A DNA stretch of 64,000 bases from Clusia tigrina (lineage: Eukaryota; Arthropoda; Insecta; Diptera; Clusiidae). This document shows positions 31,201 through 36,874 of this stretch, piece by piece. The notes below the pieces were generated by a model, which saw only the letters and a program-made list of their open reading frames with translations, ran no database searches and was not told the DNA's origin. A program made the position numbers and the translations under genes. Numbering within the stretch: the first letter of the stretch is position 1; every line of letters begins with the position of its first letter. The stretch spans positions 227,650,194-227,714,193 of the forward strand of contig OV050031.1 in assembly GCA_920105625.2 (NCBI GenBank), written 5' to 3'.

Positions 31201-34149
31201 CATCTTCCTTTACTGGTTCTGTTTATAGTTGTTTCAAGCGTCTTAATTAATGTCGCCTGAATAAAATGTGCTCTATGAAACTTAATGGAACAATTCTTAG
31301 GAATTATTCTGTAGTTCTGGAGAGCCAAATATCAAAGCATTCAACTTAATCAAACAGAAACCACTTCCGCTTCACCACCCGAAAATACGAATAATTTTTC
31401 CTTGCTTTGCTTGTTTTGTACATTAGCAGCAGTGGGCATGGAAGTCAGTACGAATTGTGCAGCTACAAACGTGCCCCTCCAAACACAATTTCGTTCAACA
31501 GGACGCTTCTCTGTAATCAAGTCGTTGTTGTTGTTCGGTTGTTAAAGACTCCTATTTTTATTGTGGAACGGATATTCACTGCACTCAGCCCCACAGCAAC
31601 TTCTGCTGGTGCTGCTTTGCCTCTTGGTGCTGCTTTGCTGCTTGTGTTGCTGGTGCTGCTGGTGCTGCTGATTCTGCTTTGCTGTTCCTGCTGCCATGGC
31701 AACTTGCACCGCAGTGACTTTTTTGTGCCACCCACTTTGTATGCATTGCACGCCAAATAAAATAAAAATAATTGTTATGGCTTTTCAGTTGCTCCCTACT
31801 TCTACTTCTTAAGTAATTCTTGATCTTTGAGATTCTTTGGTGCTTAAAGACTTCCGTTGCGCGTCATCATATGTTTCGTTTATGTTTCCTTGCTTGTTGT
31901 TTGATGCTTGCACACAGCAAAAGTGCTTTAAAGACACACAGAAAGAAATGCAACGCACATGAAGAAATGCAGCAAGACACATGCGAAGTTTGTGTGGCTT
32001 TTCTTCTCGAACATGTTCTGAAGTTATTCTGGTTGATTTTTCAAATTTAAAGTTTTCCAACATGATTCACAATTGCTGAACTTGGAGTCAAGTGCTGAAC
32101 TTGTTGTTAGTGCCGAAGTGCGCCGATATTCTAATAAAGCTGCCTTTTAGCACATCATCTTAGGCAACAACTCCTGCTGGCTTGCACCATTGCAAATGTC
32201 ACTTCTTGGCATAGAGCGCCTCCGCGAAACAGTTGGGGAATGAGTGCTCCGCGAACATAAGCAAATTGATTAGTTTAAGAATACCACGTGGGTTAAGGTA
32301 AACATTGTAATCCACATTGTAACCACGCAACTGTGACAATGTGCCACTGCTGTAGCGACCTGTAACAAAACCGAATCTCCTTCATTTGAATTAAAGGTGC
32401 GGGTTGGAATAGGTCGCACCTACTACCACCCACCACTTTGCCTGCCACAAAGGATGCCCGCAGGAGGCTGAACAAAATGTCTTCTTGCTATAAAAAGACA
32501 CTCCACGAACTGTTAACAGGACGCAGGCCTCTATATGTGGGCTCATGATAAATGAATCTTTTAAATATTAGGGCGACGGCGAGATTAGCAATAAATAATG
32601 AAGCAGGTGAATTATGAAATATGACTGGCTGCCTCCTCTTCATTCCCACCGCAGCAGAGTGCCACAAAGAAAGTTAATTTTGCGTAATTTATGGAATGTT
32701 TTGGACATAATGGAAATAAGTGCACACAATTCTTACGCTATGTAAAGAAGGTAACAATTTTTAATACTGCTCCAAATACAAAGAAGCTACTCCTCTGATG
32801 GATGGAGGGTATTTATATTTCAATTAGGCGGAGATTAATGTGCAGTGGAATTATCATTTTAAATAGAAATGAACTGCAGCAGCAGCTGCTGAGACATTTA
32901 TGGGGTCAGGAACTAACTGAAATGAAGTTGTTATGAAAGTGGGCCAGAAATGGGAATTCTACGAAATAACAAAGAGAAATGTTCAGGGTATAAAAGCAGC
33001 TGCAATCGAGTTGTAACGATGTCGAGTAAAGTAAGCAGACCCGTAGTTTCTTGTAAAGTACTCATAACTTTCTTCTATAATGGTTCGTTCCAGTGCACCT
33101 TGTTTGATTGCTTTATGCGCGCTCCCAGTATCCTTATTCAAAGGGGCTCCTTAGAATATTTTCCTTCTTCAATGTCAAATGAAAAATGCTCTCAGGAAAG
33201 ATGTGCAAACATTTATTCTAGCCAAAAATCGAATTACATTAAATAAACTCGATTCCGTGTTGGAATATTTCCTTCTACATGTGGCACACTCGACTGAGGG
33301 CAAAGCGGAGCAGGTTAGCAGGTTTATCGTCCTCGTTGGTGGTGGCTGTGTGCGTGTGCACATTTGTTTATGTTGCGGGAATGGTTTAAAAAATTGTAAG
33401 CGCTTTGTCAAAGGCATCTCGACACTTACACTTCCTCGGCAATTTGTTGTTGTTGCTGCCGTTGTTAGGGCACAGCGTCGACGACAATAAATATTGGGCG
33501 AAAAGTCGTCGTGTTGTTATAATAAAAGTGAGTTTCGGCTCCATAATGGAGCACAGAAATGCGTGCAGTGGGCCCATGTAAATTCTTTCAGGGAAAATGG
33601 ATGATGTGGCAACTTGGAGGCAGACTTTAAAAGCTATTTAGGTATTTTATTTAATATTTTGAAGATTCATTTGGGGCCCCTTTATAACATTAGCTTTTTA
33701 GCCAAATAAATTTCCTAGACAAGGGCGATGAGCTCTTAAAAATCAAACAGAGTGGGAGCTTACTCTAACATCAGCTTCCTGGTAGGAAGTCACTCGTGTA
33801 GCTGCGTAAGCGAAAACGGAAGGAAGCCTTTTTACTGTCCCAAATACAAAGGAAGAATACATAAAATCAATTTGCACTCACTGTTTTTTTGAAAATCCTG
33901 AGAATCGTCGCATCCGGTACGTCCGCACAGTGCTATCAGGATAAGCCACAGCAGCAGCAGCTGCTCGCTCCAGACCCAGCTGCTCGACGATTTTCGACGC
34001 GCTGATGTTTGCCTGGATTTCCTGCTGTTGCCTGTGGACTCCTTTCGCTGATTCGGTAAATGCATTGAATTTGTTGCTGTGTTTTTCATAGTTTCTGTTT
34101 GTTTTATTTGTAAAAATTGCAACGCTGCCATTTTCATGCAAATGGACAT
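1389..34149 (-). CDS. Sidestep-family immunoglobulin receptor, 5' part of gene (8 exons, partial)
   Basis: Cell-surface Ig-superfamily protein of the Sidestep (Side) group; in flies these receptors bind Beat-family Ig proteins and guide motor axons and synaptic partner choice. Eight minus-strand exons join in one frame: 34149-33882, 8631-8499, 7303-7089, 5888-5778, 5210-4998, 4915-4746, 2256-2121 and 1525-1389. Every visible intron starts GT and ends AG, and the phases (1,2,1,1,1,0,1,0) agree. The product has a signal peptide, then Ig1 (DLPCDL, WFKDTTGIPLYS, YRCRIDFFNSPTRN), Ig2 (LFLCCQVKGG, VTWWHED, IQCRAQG), Ig3 (PLYCESWGS, ITWLLDGEPIRN, AELTCRASNPWFSGG) and the start of Ig4 (VTFKCRADARPPVSSYSWFKN). 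The NSPTRN motif after the Ig1 cysteine and the AYPPTVSVHL linker are typical of the family. I do not assign a paralogue. The 3' part is outside the window. Introns are full of transposon debris but no exon looks damaged. Confidence 0.9.
2121..2256 (-). CDS. Side-family gene, exon 7: second half of Ig3
   Basis: 136-bp exon with acceptor ATTGCAG and donor GTAAGTATAA. It reads DSNVTTSILTLKVTSENDNA, then ELTCRASNPWFSGGAIED and KRVIRVA. It supplies the second Ig3 cysteine. Exit phase 1 gives Tyr with exon 8, forming AYPPTVSVHL. The preceding intron (2257-4745) contains the LINE at 2470-4127. Confidence 0.93.
2470..4127 (-). mobile_element. Decayed RNase H-bearing non-LTR retrotransposon (LINE), 5'-truncated
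   Basis: Minus-strand remnant in the intron between exons 6 and 7. In order it shows: the RT C-terminal region (REVKYLGVILDWKLTWKTRV, then a LIRPIILDAAVVWW-type segment) at 4123-3770; an RNase H domain, frame-broken, at about 3490-3120 (VFQSEVFAILK, then WVSGHHGVQGNELADELANC); a C-terminal tail at 3050-2692 with a zinc-knuckle motif CIFCLEEEQQGTEHFLCACP; and a 3' region with a duplicated block. Known elements with RT followed by RNase H belong to I/R1/LOA-like clades; I do not choose one. Several stops and frameshifts make it inactive. Confidence 0.85.
2481..2638 (-). repeat. Direct duplication in LINE 3' region
   Basis: Two copies of a roughly 65-bp block (about 2481-2545 and 2573-2638). 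They share AAAAGTG, CGGAGAGCC, AAGAAGGAGG and CCAAGCACTCAGGCATTGAT. Part of the 3' end of the LINE at 2470-4127. Confidence 0.7.
4746..4915 (-). CDS. Side-family gene, exon 6: first half of Ig3
   Basis: 170-bp exon with acceptor CTTGCAG and donor GTGAGTGCG. It reads LKPMRVKVVTPNDLLTAGHP, then PLYCESWGSYPAAKITWLLD and GEPIRNAETTVHSDHE. It carries the first Ig3 cysteine and the core tryptophan. It ends in phase 0. Confidence 0.94.
4998..5210 (-). CDS. Side-family gene, exon 5: rest of Ig2
   Basis: 213-bp exon with acceptor TTTTCAG and donor GTAAGTATG. It contains GRPSPKVTWWHEDHELVG, VEEGVTVMVNQLLIG, EFYGSKIQCRAQGTKL and VTKDVIVQVH. It supplies the Ig2 tryptophan and second cysteine. The last base joins exon 6 to make Leu, giving the family-like VHLKP linker. 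Confidence 0.94.
5778..5888 (-). CDS. Side-family gene, exon 4: first half of Ig2
   Basis: 111-bp exon with acceptor TTTGCAG and donor GTAAGATC. It reads VPPEEPRIFDAQGKEI, then NQMAGPFREGYELFLCCQVKGG. It holds the Ig1-Ig2 linker and the first Ig2 cysteine (here a CC pair). Phase 1 in and out. Confidence 0.93.
6376..6856 (+). mobile_element. Jockey-like LINE ORF2 remnant with internal deletion
   Basis: Plus-strand remnant. At 6376-6470 the reading NVIPQYQFGFRVKHETIEQV matches the RT finger motif around QFGFR. It passes directly into the post-RT tail at about 6500-6856: YRIQLWGTACPSNREKLQRL, NILRMITAAPWYLRN and DLNTPTI. The catalytic palm between them is missing, so a deletion of several hundred bases is inferred. 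It lies in the intron between exons 3 and 4. Confidence 0.8.
7089..7303 (-). CDS. Side-family gene, exon 3: second half of Ig1
   Basis: 215-bp exon with acceptor TTTTTGCAG and donor GTAAGTAA. It contains SLDSRAGNVKLA, FFSIGDNPKDSRLQI and the D-x-G-x-Y-x-C Ig signature as DGGVYRCRIDFF, then NSPTRNFRINLTLV. The NSPTRN motif is a hallmark of the Sidestep group. It completes the first Ig domain. It exits in phase 1 (G | TT = Val). Confidence 0.95.
7555..8425. repeat. Dispersed repeat with CCACGCCCACTATTAAC block, copy A (interrupted)
   Basis: The left part 7560-7762 and right part 8281-8360 align with 28610-28925. Shared blocks are GTGGACAACTGTTTC, AAAGATATCT, CACGCCTA/CACGTCTATCTCCCA, ACTAGACTATA/ACTCGACTATA and CCACGCCCACTATTAAC. 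The copy here is split by the inverted-repeat element at 7767-8276; the copy near 28.8 kb is unsplit at that point. Family unknown. Confidence 0.7.
7767..8276. mobile_element. Foldback/MITE-like inverted-repeat dimer with TGCA target duplication
   Basis: A 510-bp element flanked by TGCA (7763-7766 and 8277-8280). Its ends are inverted copies beginning GAGTGATA and continuing AGCAGAAACGG. The subterminal block (CAGAAACGG, AACAGAAACAGAA, CCAGT, CATTT) occurs four times: outward at each end and head to head near 8000-8050. The element therefore looks like two similar inverted-repeat units in tandem. The internal motif GACAGAAAA...GCGACAGAAC is also repeated in inverted form. No coding capacity. 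The matching sequence near 28845 has GTGCAT with no insert, which supports the boundaries. Superfamily not assigned. Confidence 0.75.
8499..8631 (-). CDS. Side-family gene, exon 2: first half of Ig1
   Basis: 133-bp exon with acceptor TTTGCAG and donor GTAAGTGC. It reads PARLVWAAVGKSVDLPCDL, then a PPTPQDSVKLLLWFKDTTGIPLY segment. It carries the first Ig1 cysteine and the core tryptophan. It enters in phase 1 from exon 1 and leaves after two bases of a Ser codon. Confidence 0.93.
8716..9648. other. Intronic sequence, no assigned feature
   Basis: Mostly AT-rich. A GC-richer island at 9245-9400 is open in more than one frame on both strands, but I could not assign it to a family. A TAA run at 9621-9641 sits just left of the solo LTR. 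Confidence 0.4.
9649..10511 (+). mobile_element. Solo LTR of a gypsy-type retrotransposon with internal 47-bp repeats
   Basis: 863-bp unit with inverted ends AGTTAC...GTAACA (first base changed from the expected TG...CA) and a 4-bp duplication ATAT at 9645-9648 and 10512-10515. It has a TATATAA-type box near 9784 and AATAAA near 10400, in the order expected for a promoter and a polyadenylation signal. The last 75 bp (AGCGATACGAATCCAAGTAT..., GGCAATTACGTAACA) resemble the ends of the LTRs at 13056 and 26151. No internal retroelement genes are present, so recombination to a solo LTR is inferred. Confidence 0.8.
10037..10270 (+). repeat. 47-bp tandem repeat within the solo LTR
   Basis: Five imperfect 47-bp units, each with CAGTTGAGCAGTGATC, CGCAGAGCGGACAT and GTTAGCAACGGG, preceded by shorter variants from about 9960. 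They sit in the transcribed part of the LTR between TATA box and poly(A) signal. Confidence 0.85.
10545..10745 (-). pseudogene. LINE C-terminal remnant (minus strand)
   Basis: The minus strand from 10740 reads RAIDWNPQGSRRSGRTAITC, then after a stop GDQEVALDRSESKKLIVGLC. This matches the W-x-P-x-G-x-R-R-x-G-R-P tail and the final R-x-x-W/S-x-x-x-V...LC block common at the ends of RTE/CR1-like LINE proteins. It lies directly against the solo LTR. Too short to place in a clade. Confidence 0.6.
10746..12390. other. Intronic AT-rich sequence
   Basis: No gene seen. At 11519-11555 a short GGCGTGG...TATAGACAGATATA block resembles the sequence at 28540-28610. CCTACCTACC at 12300-12310 may be a LINE 3' tail. 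Confidence 0.4.
12390..13056 (+). mobile_element. LTR of a gypsy-type element, interrupted by a MITE
   Basis: The 3' end GGCAATTTCGTAACA at 13056, followed by ATAT, is clear. The body from 12629 matches the reverse complement of 26151-26600: AAGTCAAGACACAATC, AACTCAAGAACCC, GAGAATGTTCCAG, GTGTACATCGGGCATTTTAA and ATTGTGATTGAGAAGTAATAAAGTGCTA. The 5' edge is diverged and only approximate. A 195-bp MITE sits at 12434-12628. Confidence 0.7.
12434..12628. mobile_element. 195-bp MITE nested in an LTR
   Basis: Terminal inverted repeats of about 30 bp (12434-12463 and 12599-12628) share AGAGTAAAGAAATAAGAGTC. It is flanked by a 7-bp duplication ATTTAAG (12427-12433 and 12629-12635), possibly 8 bp with one mismatch. 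The ends begin CTGA/CATA. A 7-8 bp duplication suggests a hAT- or P-like mobiliser. The related LTR at 26151-26644 lacks the insert. No coding capacity. Confidence 0.8.
13160..13222. repeat. (AT)n microsatellite
   Basis: About 60 bp of pure TA dinucleotide, followed by TAATG repeats. Confidence 0.97.
13300..14590. other. Intronic sequence, nothing recognised
   Basis: AT-rich, with no exon-like, RNA or transposon signature that I could support. Confidence 0.4.
14596..15501 (-). mobile_element. LINE remnant: RT tail to RNase H
   Basis: The minus strand shows PTLALDTILHLPPFDPFCKF at about 15345-15290, then an RNase H domain with IKIYTDGSKLNTGVGSEFYC near 15070-15010, FQAEITAIHEALNRLRINEV, and WVPGHRDIPGNCK around 14790-14740 in another frame. 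DGSK is the first catalytic Asp block of RNase H. Its closest relative in the window is 51915-52964. Frameshifts and stops make it inactive. Confidence 0.82.
15638..15822. mobile_element. 185-bp hAT-type MITE
   Basis: Imperfect terminal inverted repeats: left CATGGGTCTCCAAACTTT, right (reverse complement) CAGAGGTCGCCAAAGTGG. It is flanked by an 8-bp duplication ATCTACAC (15630-15637) and ATCGACAC (15823-15830), 7 of 8 identical. hAT elements typically have ends starting CA and make 8-bp duplications. A nested pair around TATATAGGGTCTATATAG is palindromic. No coding capacity. Confidence 0.85.
16007..16155. repeat. 52-bp tandem repeat
   Basis: Nearly three copies of a 52-bp unit (GCTGTGCTTGAGCAGGGGGT, CATTTGAGTAGGGAAAGAGA, CAACAAAGAGAA) with almost no divergence, so recent expansion is likely. 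Confidence 0.93.
16383..16492. repeat. CATATA-rich microsatellite
   Basis: Imperfect (CATATA)n tract of about 110 bp. Confidence 0.9.
16493..18285. other. Intronic sequence, nothing recognised
   Basis: Moderately AT-rich; no exon, RNA gene or transposon signature was recognised. Confidence 0.4.
18290..18655 (-). mobile_element. LINE C-terminal tail and 3' end
   Basis: The minus strand from about 18650 reads VISVLTGHWTLGTHG, then FCKSCMDEEEEESSVNLLC and TCLVLSRRRRTLLGDYF. This is the zinc-knuckle tail (C-x2-C ... C-x-C) of the window's RNase H LINEs. It runs into a 3' region ending in CCTACCTACC near 18315. Confidence 0.78.
18845..20030 (+). mobile_element. RTE-like LINE remnant
   Basis: Plus strand. 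SASADDINNIGCNAQAV near 18999 corresponds to the RT catalytic Y-x-D-D block with Tyr changed to Ser. Then VGLVVNEDKTKYLVS, a partly duplicated segment, VVKDYVYLGTSINAKNDVSL at 19410, RRITLAKRCYYGLIGQLRSR, LYKSLILPILLYGAET, LERKMLRKILPALYG, HRLRWLGHVRQMDECAPARR and WRQRAHSRGDWRSFIEAAKT. Stops at 19279 and 19628 and a later frameshift kill it. The tail resembles 41150-41340. Confidence 0.85.
20031..22264. other. Intronic sequence with short repeats
   Basis: No gene recognised. 20036-20100 and 20471-20555 share AATAATAACAAAGGCA and ACTACTCCATTTAT-type blocks. 20274-20300 resembles 18906-18932. A 24-bp unit (TTGACGTTATTGCAGGGGCA core) is doubled at about 20870-20917. Confidence 0.4.
22265..22425 (-). 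mobile_element. LINE 3' end with TAGG tail (minus strand)
   Basis: GTAGGTAGG followed by CCGCCTAGTTTGCCAAAAGC, ACACTTGAGCACACATAATG, GCCCATTGTGATACCACGGT and GTGGCGCCGTTCAAGCACT. Nearly the same sequence occurs at 39740-39870. Read on the minus strand it is a 3' end with a (CCTA)n tail. Confidence 0.75.
22426..22975. other. Intronic sequence, nothing recognised
   Basis: No exon or element signature. It ends at the left edge of the 63-bp tandem array. Confidence 0.35.
22976..23335. repeat. 63-bp tandem repeat
   Basis: About five imperfect 63-bp units, each with GGATGAAGTGGGTGGTTCAA, GAAGGGAACGTGGAATTTCA and TAACTCCAATTGTA. A stray unit fragment (GTAACGGATGGATGAAGTGG) lies at 23534. The unit length is a multiple of three, which explains the long minus-strand open frame; I do not treat it as a gene. 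Confidence 0.9.
23715..23830. repeat. Dispersed repeat with (TAA)n-like edge, copy 2
   Basis: TTATTATTATTATTACATCTTACACC and GGAATGAGTACTAGCTACAG, then TTTCGACTCGAAGAGAAAA. Matches 395-515 in the same orientation and 53283-53432 in the opposite one. Confidence 0.6.
23920..24060 (+). pseudogene. LINE zinc-knuckle tail fragment
   Basis: Plus strand reads ICRSSQYEGEMEQIHHFLCQ, then CPRLQLTRLQCLGLRFF. This is the C-x2-C-like ... H-x4-C tail (second Cys changed to Ser) seen in the other LINE remnants. Short and isolated. Confidence 0.65.
24160..24255. repeat. 45-bp direct duplication
   Basis: Two adjacent units with CTCCTCTTGGCATTTTTGAA, GGCAGTCACAATG and ACATAGATGT. Unit order is conserved, with a few differences. 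Confidence 0.85.
24320..26146. other. Intronic sequence, nothing assigned
   Basis: The open frame at 24573-25031 (152 codons) is T-rich and lacks homology that I recognise. I do not call it a gene. Confidence 0.4.
26151..26644 (-). mobile_element. Solo LTR of a gypsy-type element (minus strand)
   Basis: 494 bp from TGTTACG to ...TTTCA in plus coordinates, flanked by ATAT at 26147-26150 and 26645-26648. It is an inverted relative of the LTR ending at 13056 and shares its terminal GTAACA end and the GTGTACATCGGGCATTTTAA block. No internal genes. The 4-bp duplication fits gypsy-type integration. Confidence 0.78.
26696..26890 (-). mobile_element. LINE 3' end with CCTAA tail (minus strand)
   Basis: GTTAGGTTAGGTTAGGTTAT followed by CGTGGTAGCCGGTCTATAGA and CACCATGGGTCAATTGTGAT. 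The reverse complement matches 53700-53790 (GATCGGCTACCACGATTACC). This is a LINE tail, not a telomere. Confidence 0.65.
26891..28530. other. Intronic sequence, nothing recognised
   Basis: AT-rich; several short open frames on both strands but no homology or splice context to support them. Confidence 0.4.
29166..30420 (+). mobile_element. Mariner-family DNA transposon, inactive
   Basis: 1255 bp with terminal inverted repeats of 26 bp (29166-29191 and 30395-30420; 24 of 26 identical, starting CGAGGGGTACTATTTATATT). The right flank is TA. The left flank is TT where TA is expected, so one base of the target duplication has changed. It encodes a broken mariner transposase. Size and ends fit the family. 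Confidence 0.92.
29337..30390 (+). pseudogene. Mariner transposase (D,D34D), degenerate
   Basis: Cut-and-paste transposase, broken. The start MVISREGFCWIILHNF gives the N-terminal helix-turn-helix region; then GKAPSKAILYHWYSEFNRG, MPDRHVTYREIEATLGIT and LTVKKICSRWIPHNLTIAQK (WIPHNLT linker). The first catalytic Asp is in TGDESWIYAYEP (codon 29809-29811). The second, normally HHDN, is HHGN (GGC at 30085-30087), so a catalytic residue is lost. The third Asp is in SPDLAPNDFF (30183-30185). Frame changes occur near 29430, 29645 and 30150; the distance between the second and third sites is 7 bases short of the D34D spacing. Not functional. Confidence 0.92.
30722..33032. repeat. Long inverted repeat: arms 30722-30886 and 32874-33032
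   Basis: Arms of about 160 bp are near-identical reverse complements. Shared blocks include GTCAGGAACTAACT, AATGAAGTTGTTATGAAAGT, GGGCCAGAAATGGGAATTCT, ACGAAATAA, AGAGAAATGTTCAG and TAACGATGTCGAGTAAAGT. The spacer is about 1.99 kb. Each arm contains a GGTATAAAAGC/GAGTATAAAAAC element. Lies in the first coding intron. Confidence 0.88.
30887..32873. other. Spacer of the long inverted repeat
   Basis: About 2 kb with no gene recognised. 31600-31690 is a CTG/GCTGCT-rich run that creates poly-Leu or poly-Gln open frames. The TCTATATCTATG region at 30895-30945 is a low-complexity tract. Confidence 0.4.
33033..33881. other. Intronic sequence next to exon 1
   Basis: No feature recognised; it contains the splice donor of exon 1 at its right edge. 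Confidence 0.4.
33882..34149 (-). CDS. Side-family gene, coding exon 1: signal peptide
   Basis: First coding exon. The frame opens at ATG 34149, just below an in-frame TGA at 34156-34158, and gives 89 residues plus one base. Alternative in-frame ATGs lie at residues 5, 7, 21 and 29; residue 7 has a good AAAATGG context, so the exact start is open. Residues 63-75 are a hydrophobic signal core (QLLLLWLILIALC) after a basic, Ser/Arg-rich stretch, followed by GRTGCDDSQDFQKN. The donor is GTGAGTG (33881 downward), phase 1, and it joins exon 2 to give an Ile codon. The long pre-core region is unusual but is open in frame. Any 5' non-coding exons would lie above 34160 and were not recognised. Confidence 0.75.
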
Positions 34150-36480
34150 AATGCGTCATTTATAAAGGAAAACGCAAATTATGAACTGTTTGAAAGATAT
34201 TTGTCAGCTGTGGCGTGATATGTGGAGAGCGAGGAAACACTATTTCAAAGGACTCAAGTCCGTGGCAATGTTCAAAAGGCCCGGTAACGGCTCAGGTGGT
34301 ATGCTCGAAAGTGGCATCATGCCTCAGGGGCCAACGGTGATTCGACTAATGTTCAAGCGGCTATTGTGTGTGTGTGTCCTTTTAATTGTTTCCATTCACT
34401 TGCGCCAGACACACACACACACACACAAACACATACTTTTGCTGAATGTTGTAAACGTGAACCTATTCCGAAGATTGAGTGGACGTGACAAACAAAGTTC
34501 AGGATAGTTGATACTCTTATCCTTATTTTAAACACGAGGATTGCCCGCTGCTCAGCCTCCAATTGAAAAAGGATCTGCAAATAAAAATAGGAAAACGTGA
34601 ATATGCAGATAAGAAATGGTCACATGGATAATATAAACACATAAATATATATATTGAAATTAGTATACACTATCTCCTAGTAAAGGATATATAAATAGTA
34701 GCGTAAAGGATATACTTTGAATTTAGTATACACTTCCTCCTAGTAAAGGATAACAAATAGCAGAGAGCATTCTTGGTAGCTTTGCATTTGGGTAAAAAAG
34801 ATTCACCGCTTCTCAGTTTTAGTCTACTCGAAATTTCTCATAACAGGATAATCAATTAAATGTTCTATAAATAATAATAAATCTTTGTATCCTTCGTGCT
34901 CTAGACCCGCAAATGATTGAGGGCAGTGCACAGTATTGTCCTGACTTTAATGAGGATTTCTCTTTTAGCAGTTTTCTCTTTTTCGCAGGTTGGTTAATAC
35001 TGGCTCGTGGTTCGTCGACAGTGGTTCGTCGGGAGTGGATTCACTCAACCAATTGCCTCATATACAATACTCATCAACATAAGAAAGTGGATTTGGCCAA
35101 GATTACACACGGCCGCAAAAAAGAGGCCAAAAGCTGATTGAGTCAGATTACTTGCCGCTAATGAACTTGTGCACCAGAAGTTCATGGCTGCGTATGAAGT
35201 TTTTCCTGGCAGTCTTTCTTGATTGAAAGATAATAAGACACACGTCCTGCCTTGCCCGGCATGTACGAATGTAGTCATGTGCGGAAACTTCATAATTGTA
35301 TTTTTTGTTTGGATTTTTTGCCAGAAGCGCTGCCAGGTACGCCAGTTAAGCCCGCTCCGCCAATAGCATCAACAACAAAGTTCAGTCGTTAGGCGATGAG
35401 CTTCCGTAAGTTGTACTTGATGATAGGCCTCGGAACTGCTTCAACGTCTTTGTCGGCGCAGAGATCGTAGTTGTTGGTGAATTGCTATTCCTGCTTAAGT
35501 TTATTGCTGATTAATTACTCGGGTTTTAGTTTCCTTTTTCATTCTTCGTTTGGGCGTTTGGGCGTTTGGGCGTTTGCTGCTCCACGCGCTCAACCGACAC
35601 GATGATTCCTTTTGTACGCGTAATGAGACACGTTGTTGAAGTAAATGAAGAAAGTTTTAAAATAAATTTCAAATTACGGCTGAAGCGGGCTTAATAATTT
35701 ATTACATAGTTACTGGATACTGTTCAAATCTCTTCCTCTCCGTTTTTAGTAACTTGACAGCCAAGTTTTGAAATTAAAGGAACAAGTTGATGGAAATTGT
35801 ATAATTTTTAAGATACTTGTCAGTGTTCGAAACTGCTCTCTTCCCTAGTTTGAGTTTGATTGAGGTTTTCCCAACTAGTTGCACTGTTTTGTGTTTGGTT
35901 GGAATTTCCGATAGAAGAATGAATTTTGCCTGTTTTTGATGGATAAGGTCCTTCGGTAGATTTGGTAGATATGTTTTTGCTATTTATTACCAGATATTAA
36001 TGCTTTTTTCTTCAGTTATTCCCATGCGTGTTTTCAGTGTTTTTAATAAATGAAAGTTCTGATACATATAGTGTTGTTAATATATTTTTTGTTGTAGAAC
36101 ATCATATGTCGATCTCTGGAAAGCAAGCGTCTATGAATAAACATTTGGTTAGGAAGTATCTAAGCACCGTTCCGTCAACTCAGTGATTTGCAAAGATTCT
36201 GTCCTCAAGCATTTCAATATAATAATAAAAATAATAATGTAGAAGGAGGTGTGTGAAGTACTGCGACCAAAAGATAGATCTATTTTACTATCCTCTGGTA
36301 AAATCTCTATAAAATCTTAAACAACCCAGAGGCCCTCAAGAATTGTTGATGTCGGCTGGTTCAATTTGTTTTATTGATCACTCTCATACTACCCTCTGCT
36401 AATAGGATGTCCCTCTAAAATCCTATCCAACCCTGAGACTCTCAAGAATTGTTGACGACGGCTGGTTCAATTCGTGTTCT
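34150..36480. other. Upstream of coding exon 1
   Basis: Would hold 5' untranslated exons or the promoter of the Side-family gene, but none was recognised. Contains a (CA)n run at 34410-34428, two copies of a TTAGTATACACT...CCTAGTAAAGGAT block (34658-34690 and 34718-34750), and a 9-bp GGGCGTTTG triplet at 35547-35573. Confidence 0.4.
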
Positions 36481-36482
36481 TG
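36285..36482. repeat. Direct duplication of about 105 bp
   Basis: Two units share CCTCTG, AATCCTA/AATCTTA, CTCAAGAATTGTTGA and CGGCTGGTTCAATT. Next to LINE debris; origin unknown. Confidence 0.7.
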
Positions 36483-36499
36483 AGCTACTTAAAAAGAAC

Positions 36500-36800
36500 C
36501 CAGGTGCTTTTCCTTTTGTGCATCAGTGCTGAATCAATCATGTGCTCAGTCCTAATTATGTGCTCTGGTGATTCAGTATCCTTCTAACAGAATCTACACA
36601 AGGGATTTGCTACAATTCCTAGCTTGCTTACATTGTCTTTGAGCCTACAGTATCCAGTCAGAAGCCCGGTGAAAATTCTCAATCTATTCTTGGATAGTCC
36701 AATGCAAGACCCAAATCTGTTGCTGTTGTAATTGCCTGACAATAGTTTCAATTGTCTTAAGTCTTGAAAAAAGTGTCTATCTTGCACAGTTCTCATGTCC
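36500..36800 (-). pseudogene. LINE C-terminal tail remnant (minus strand)
   Basis: Reads LRIFTGLLTGYCRLKDNVSK, then LGIVANPLCRFC and, after a stop, a degraded H-x-C region. Same zinc-knuckle tail family as 47454-47940. Confidence 0.72.
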
Positions 36801-36874
36801 TCAGAGTATGTTTCCTTATATTCTTCTTCCTATCACACAAAAAGGTTCTGGTTCTATTATTTTTATGGAAGTTC

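Larger units (their letters stand above)
8632..33881 (-). other. First coding intron of the Side-family gene (about 25 kb)
   Basis: Runs from donor GTGAGTG (33881 downward) to acceptor TTTGCAG (ending 8632). It contains solo LTRs, MITEs, LINE remnants, a mariner and a long inverted repeat, each listed separately. No host exon was recognised inside it. Large first introns are common in neuronal Ig receptors. Confidence 0.8.

Noticed and set aside
31407..31760. Open frame with poly-Leu run
   Set aside because: Arises from a CTG/GCTGCT-rich tract; the antisense frame is poly-Gln/Ser. Low-complexity artefact.
33878..34159. Alternative 93-codon minus-strand frame over exon 1
   Set aside because: It lacks a signal core and does not join exon 2 in phase; the overlapping frame from 34149 does.
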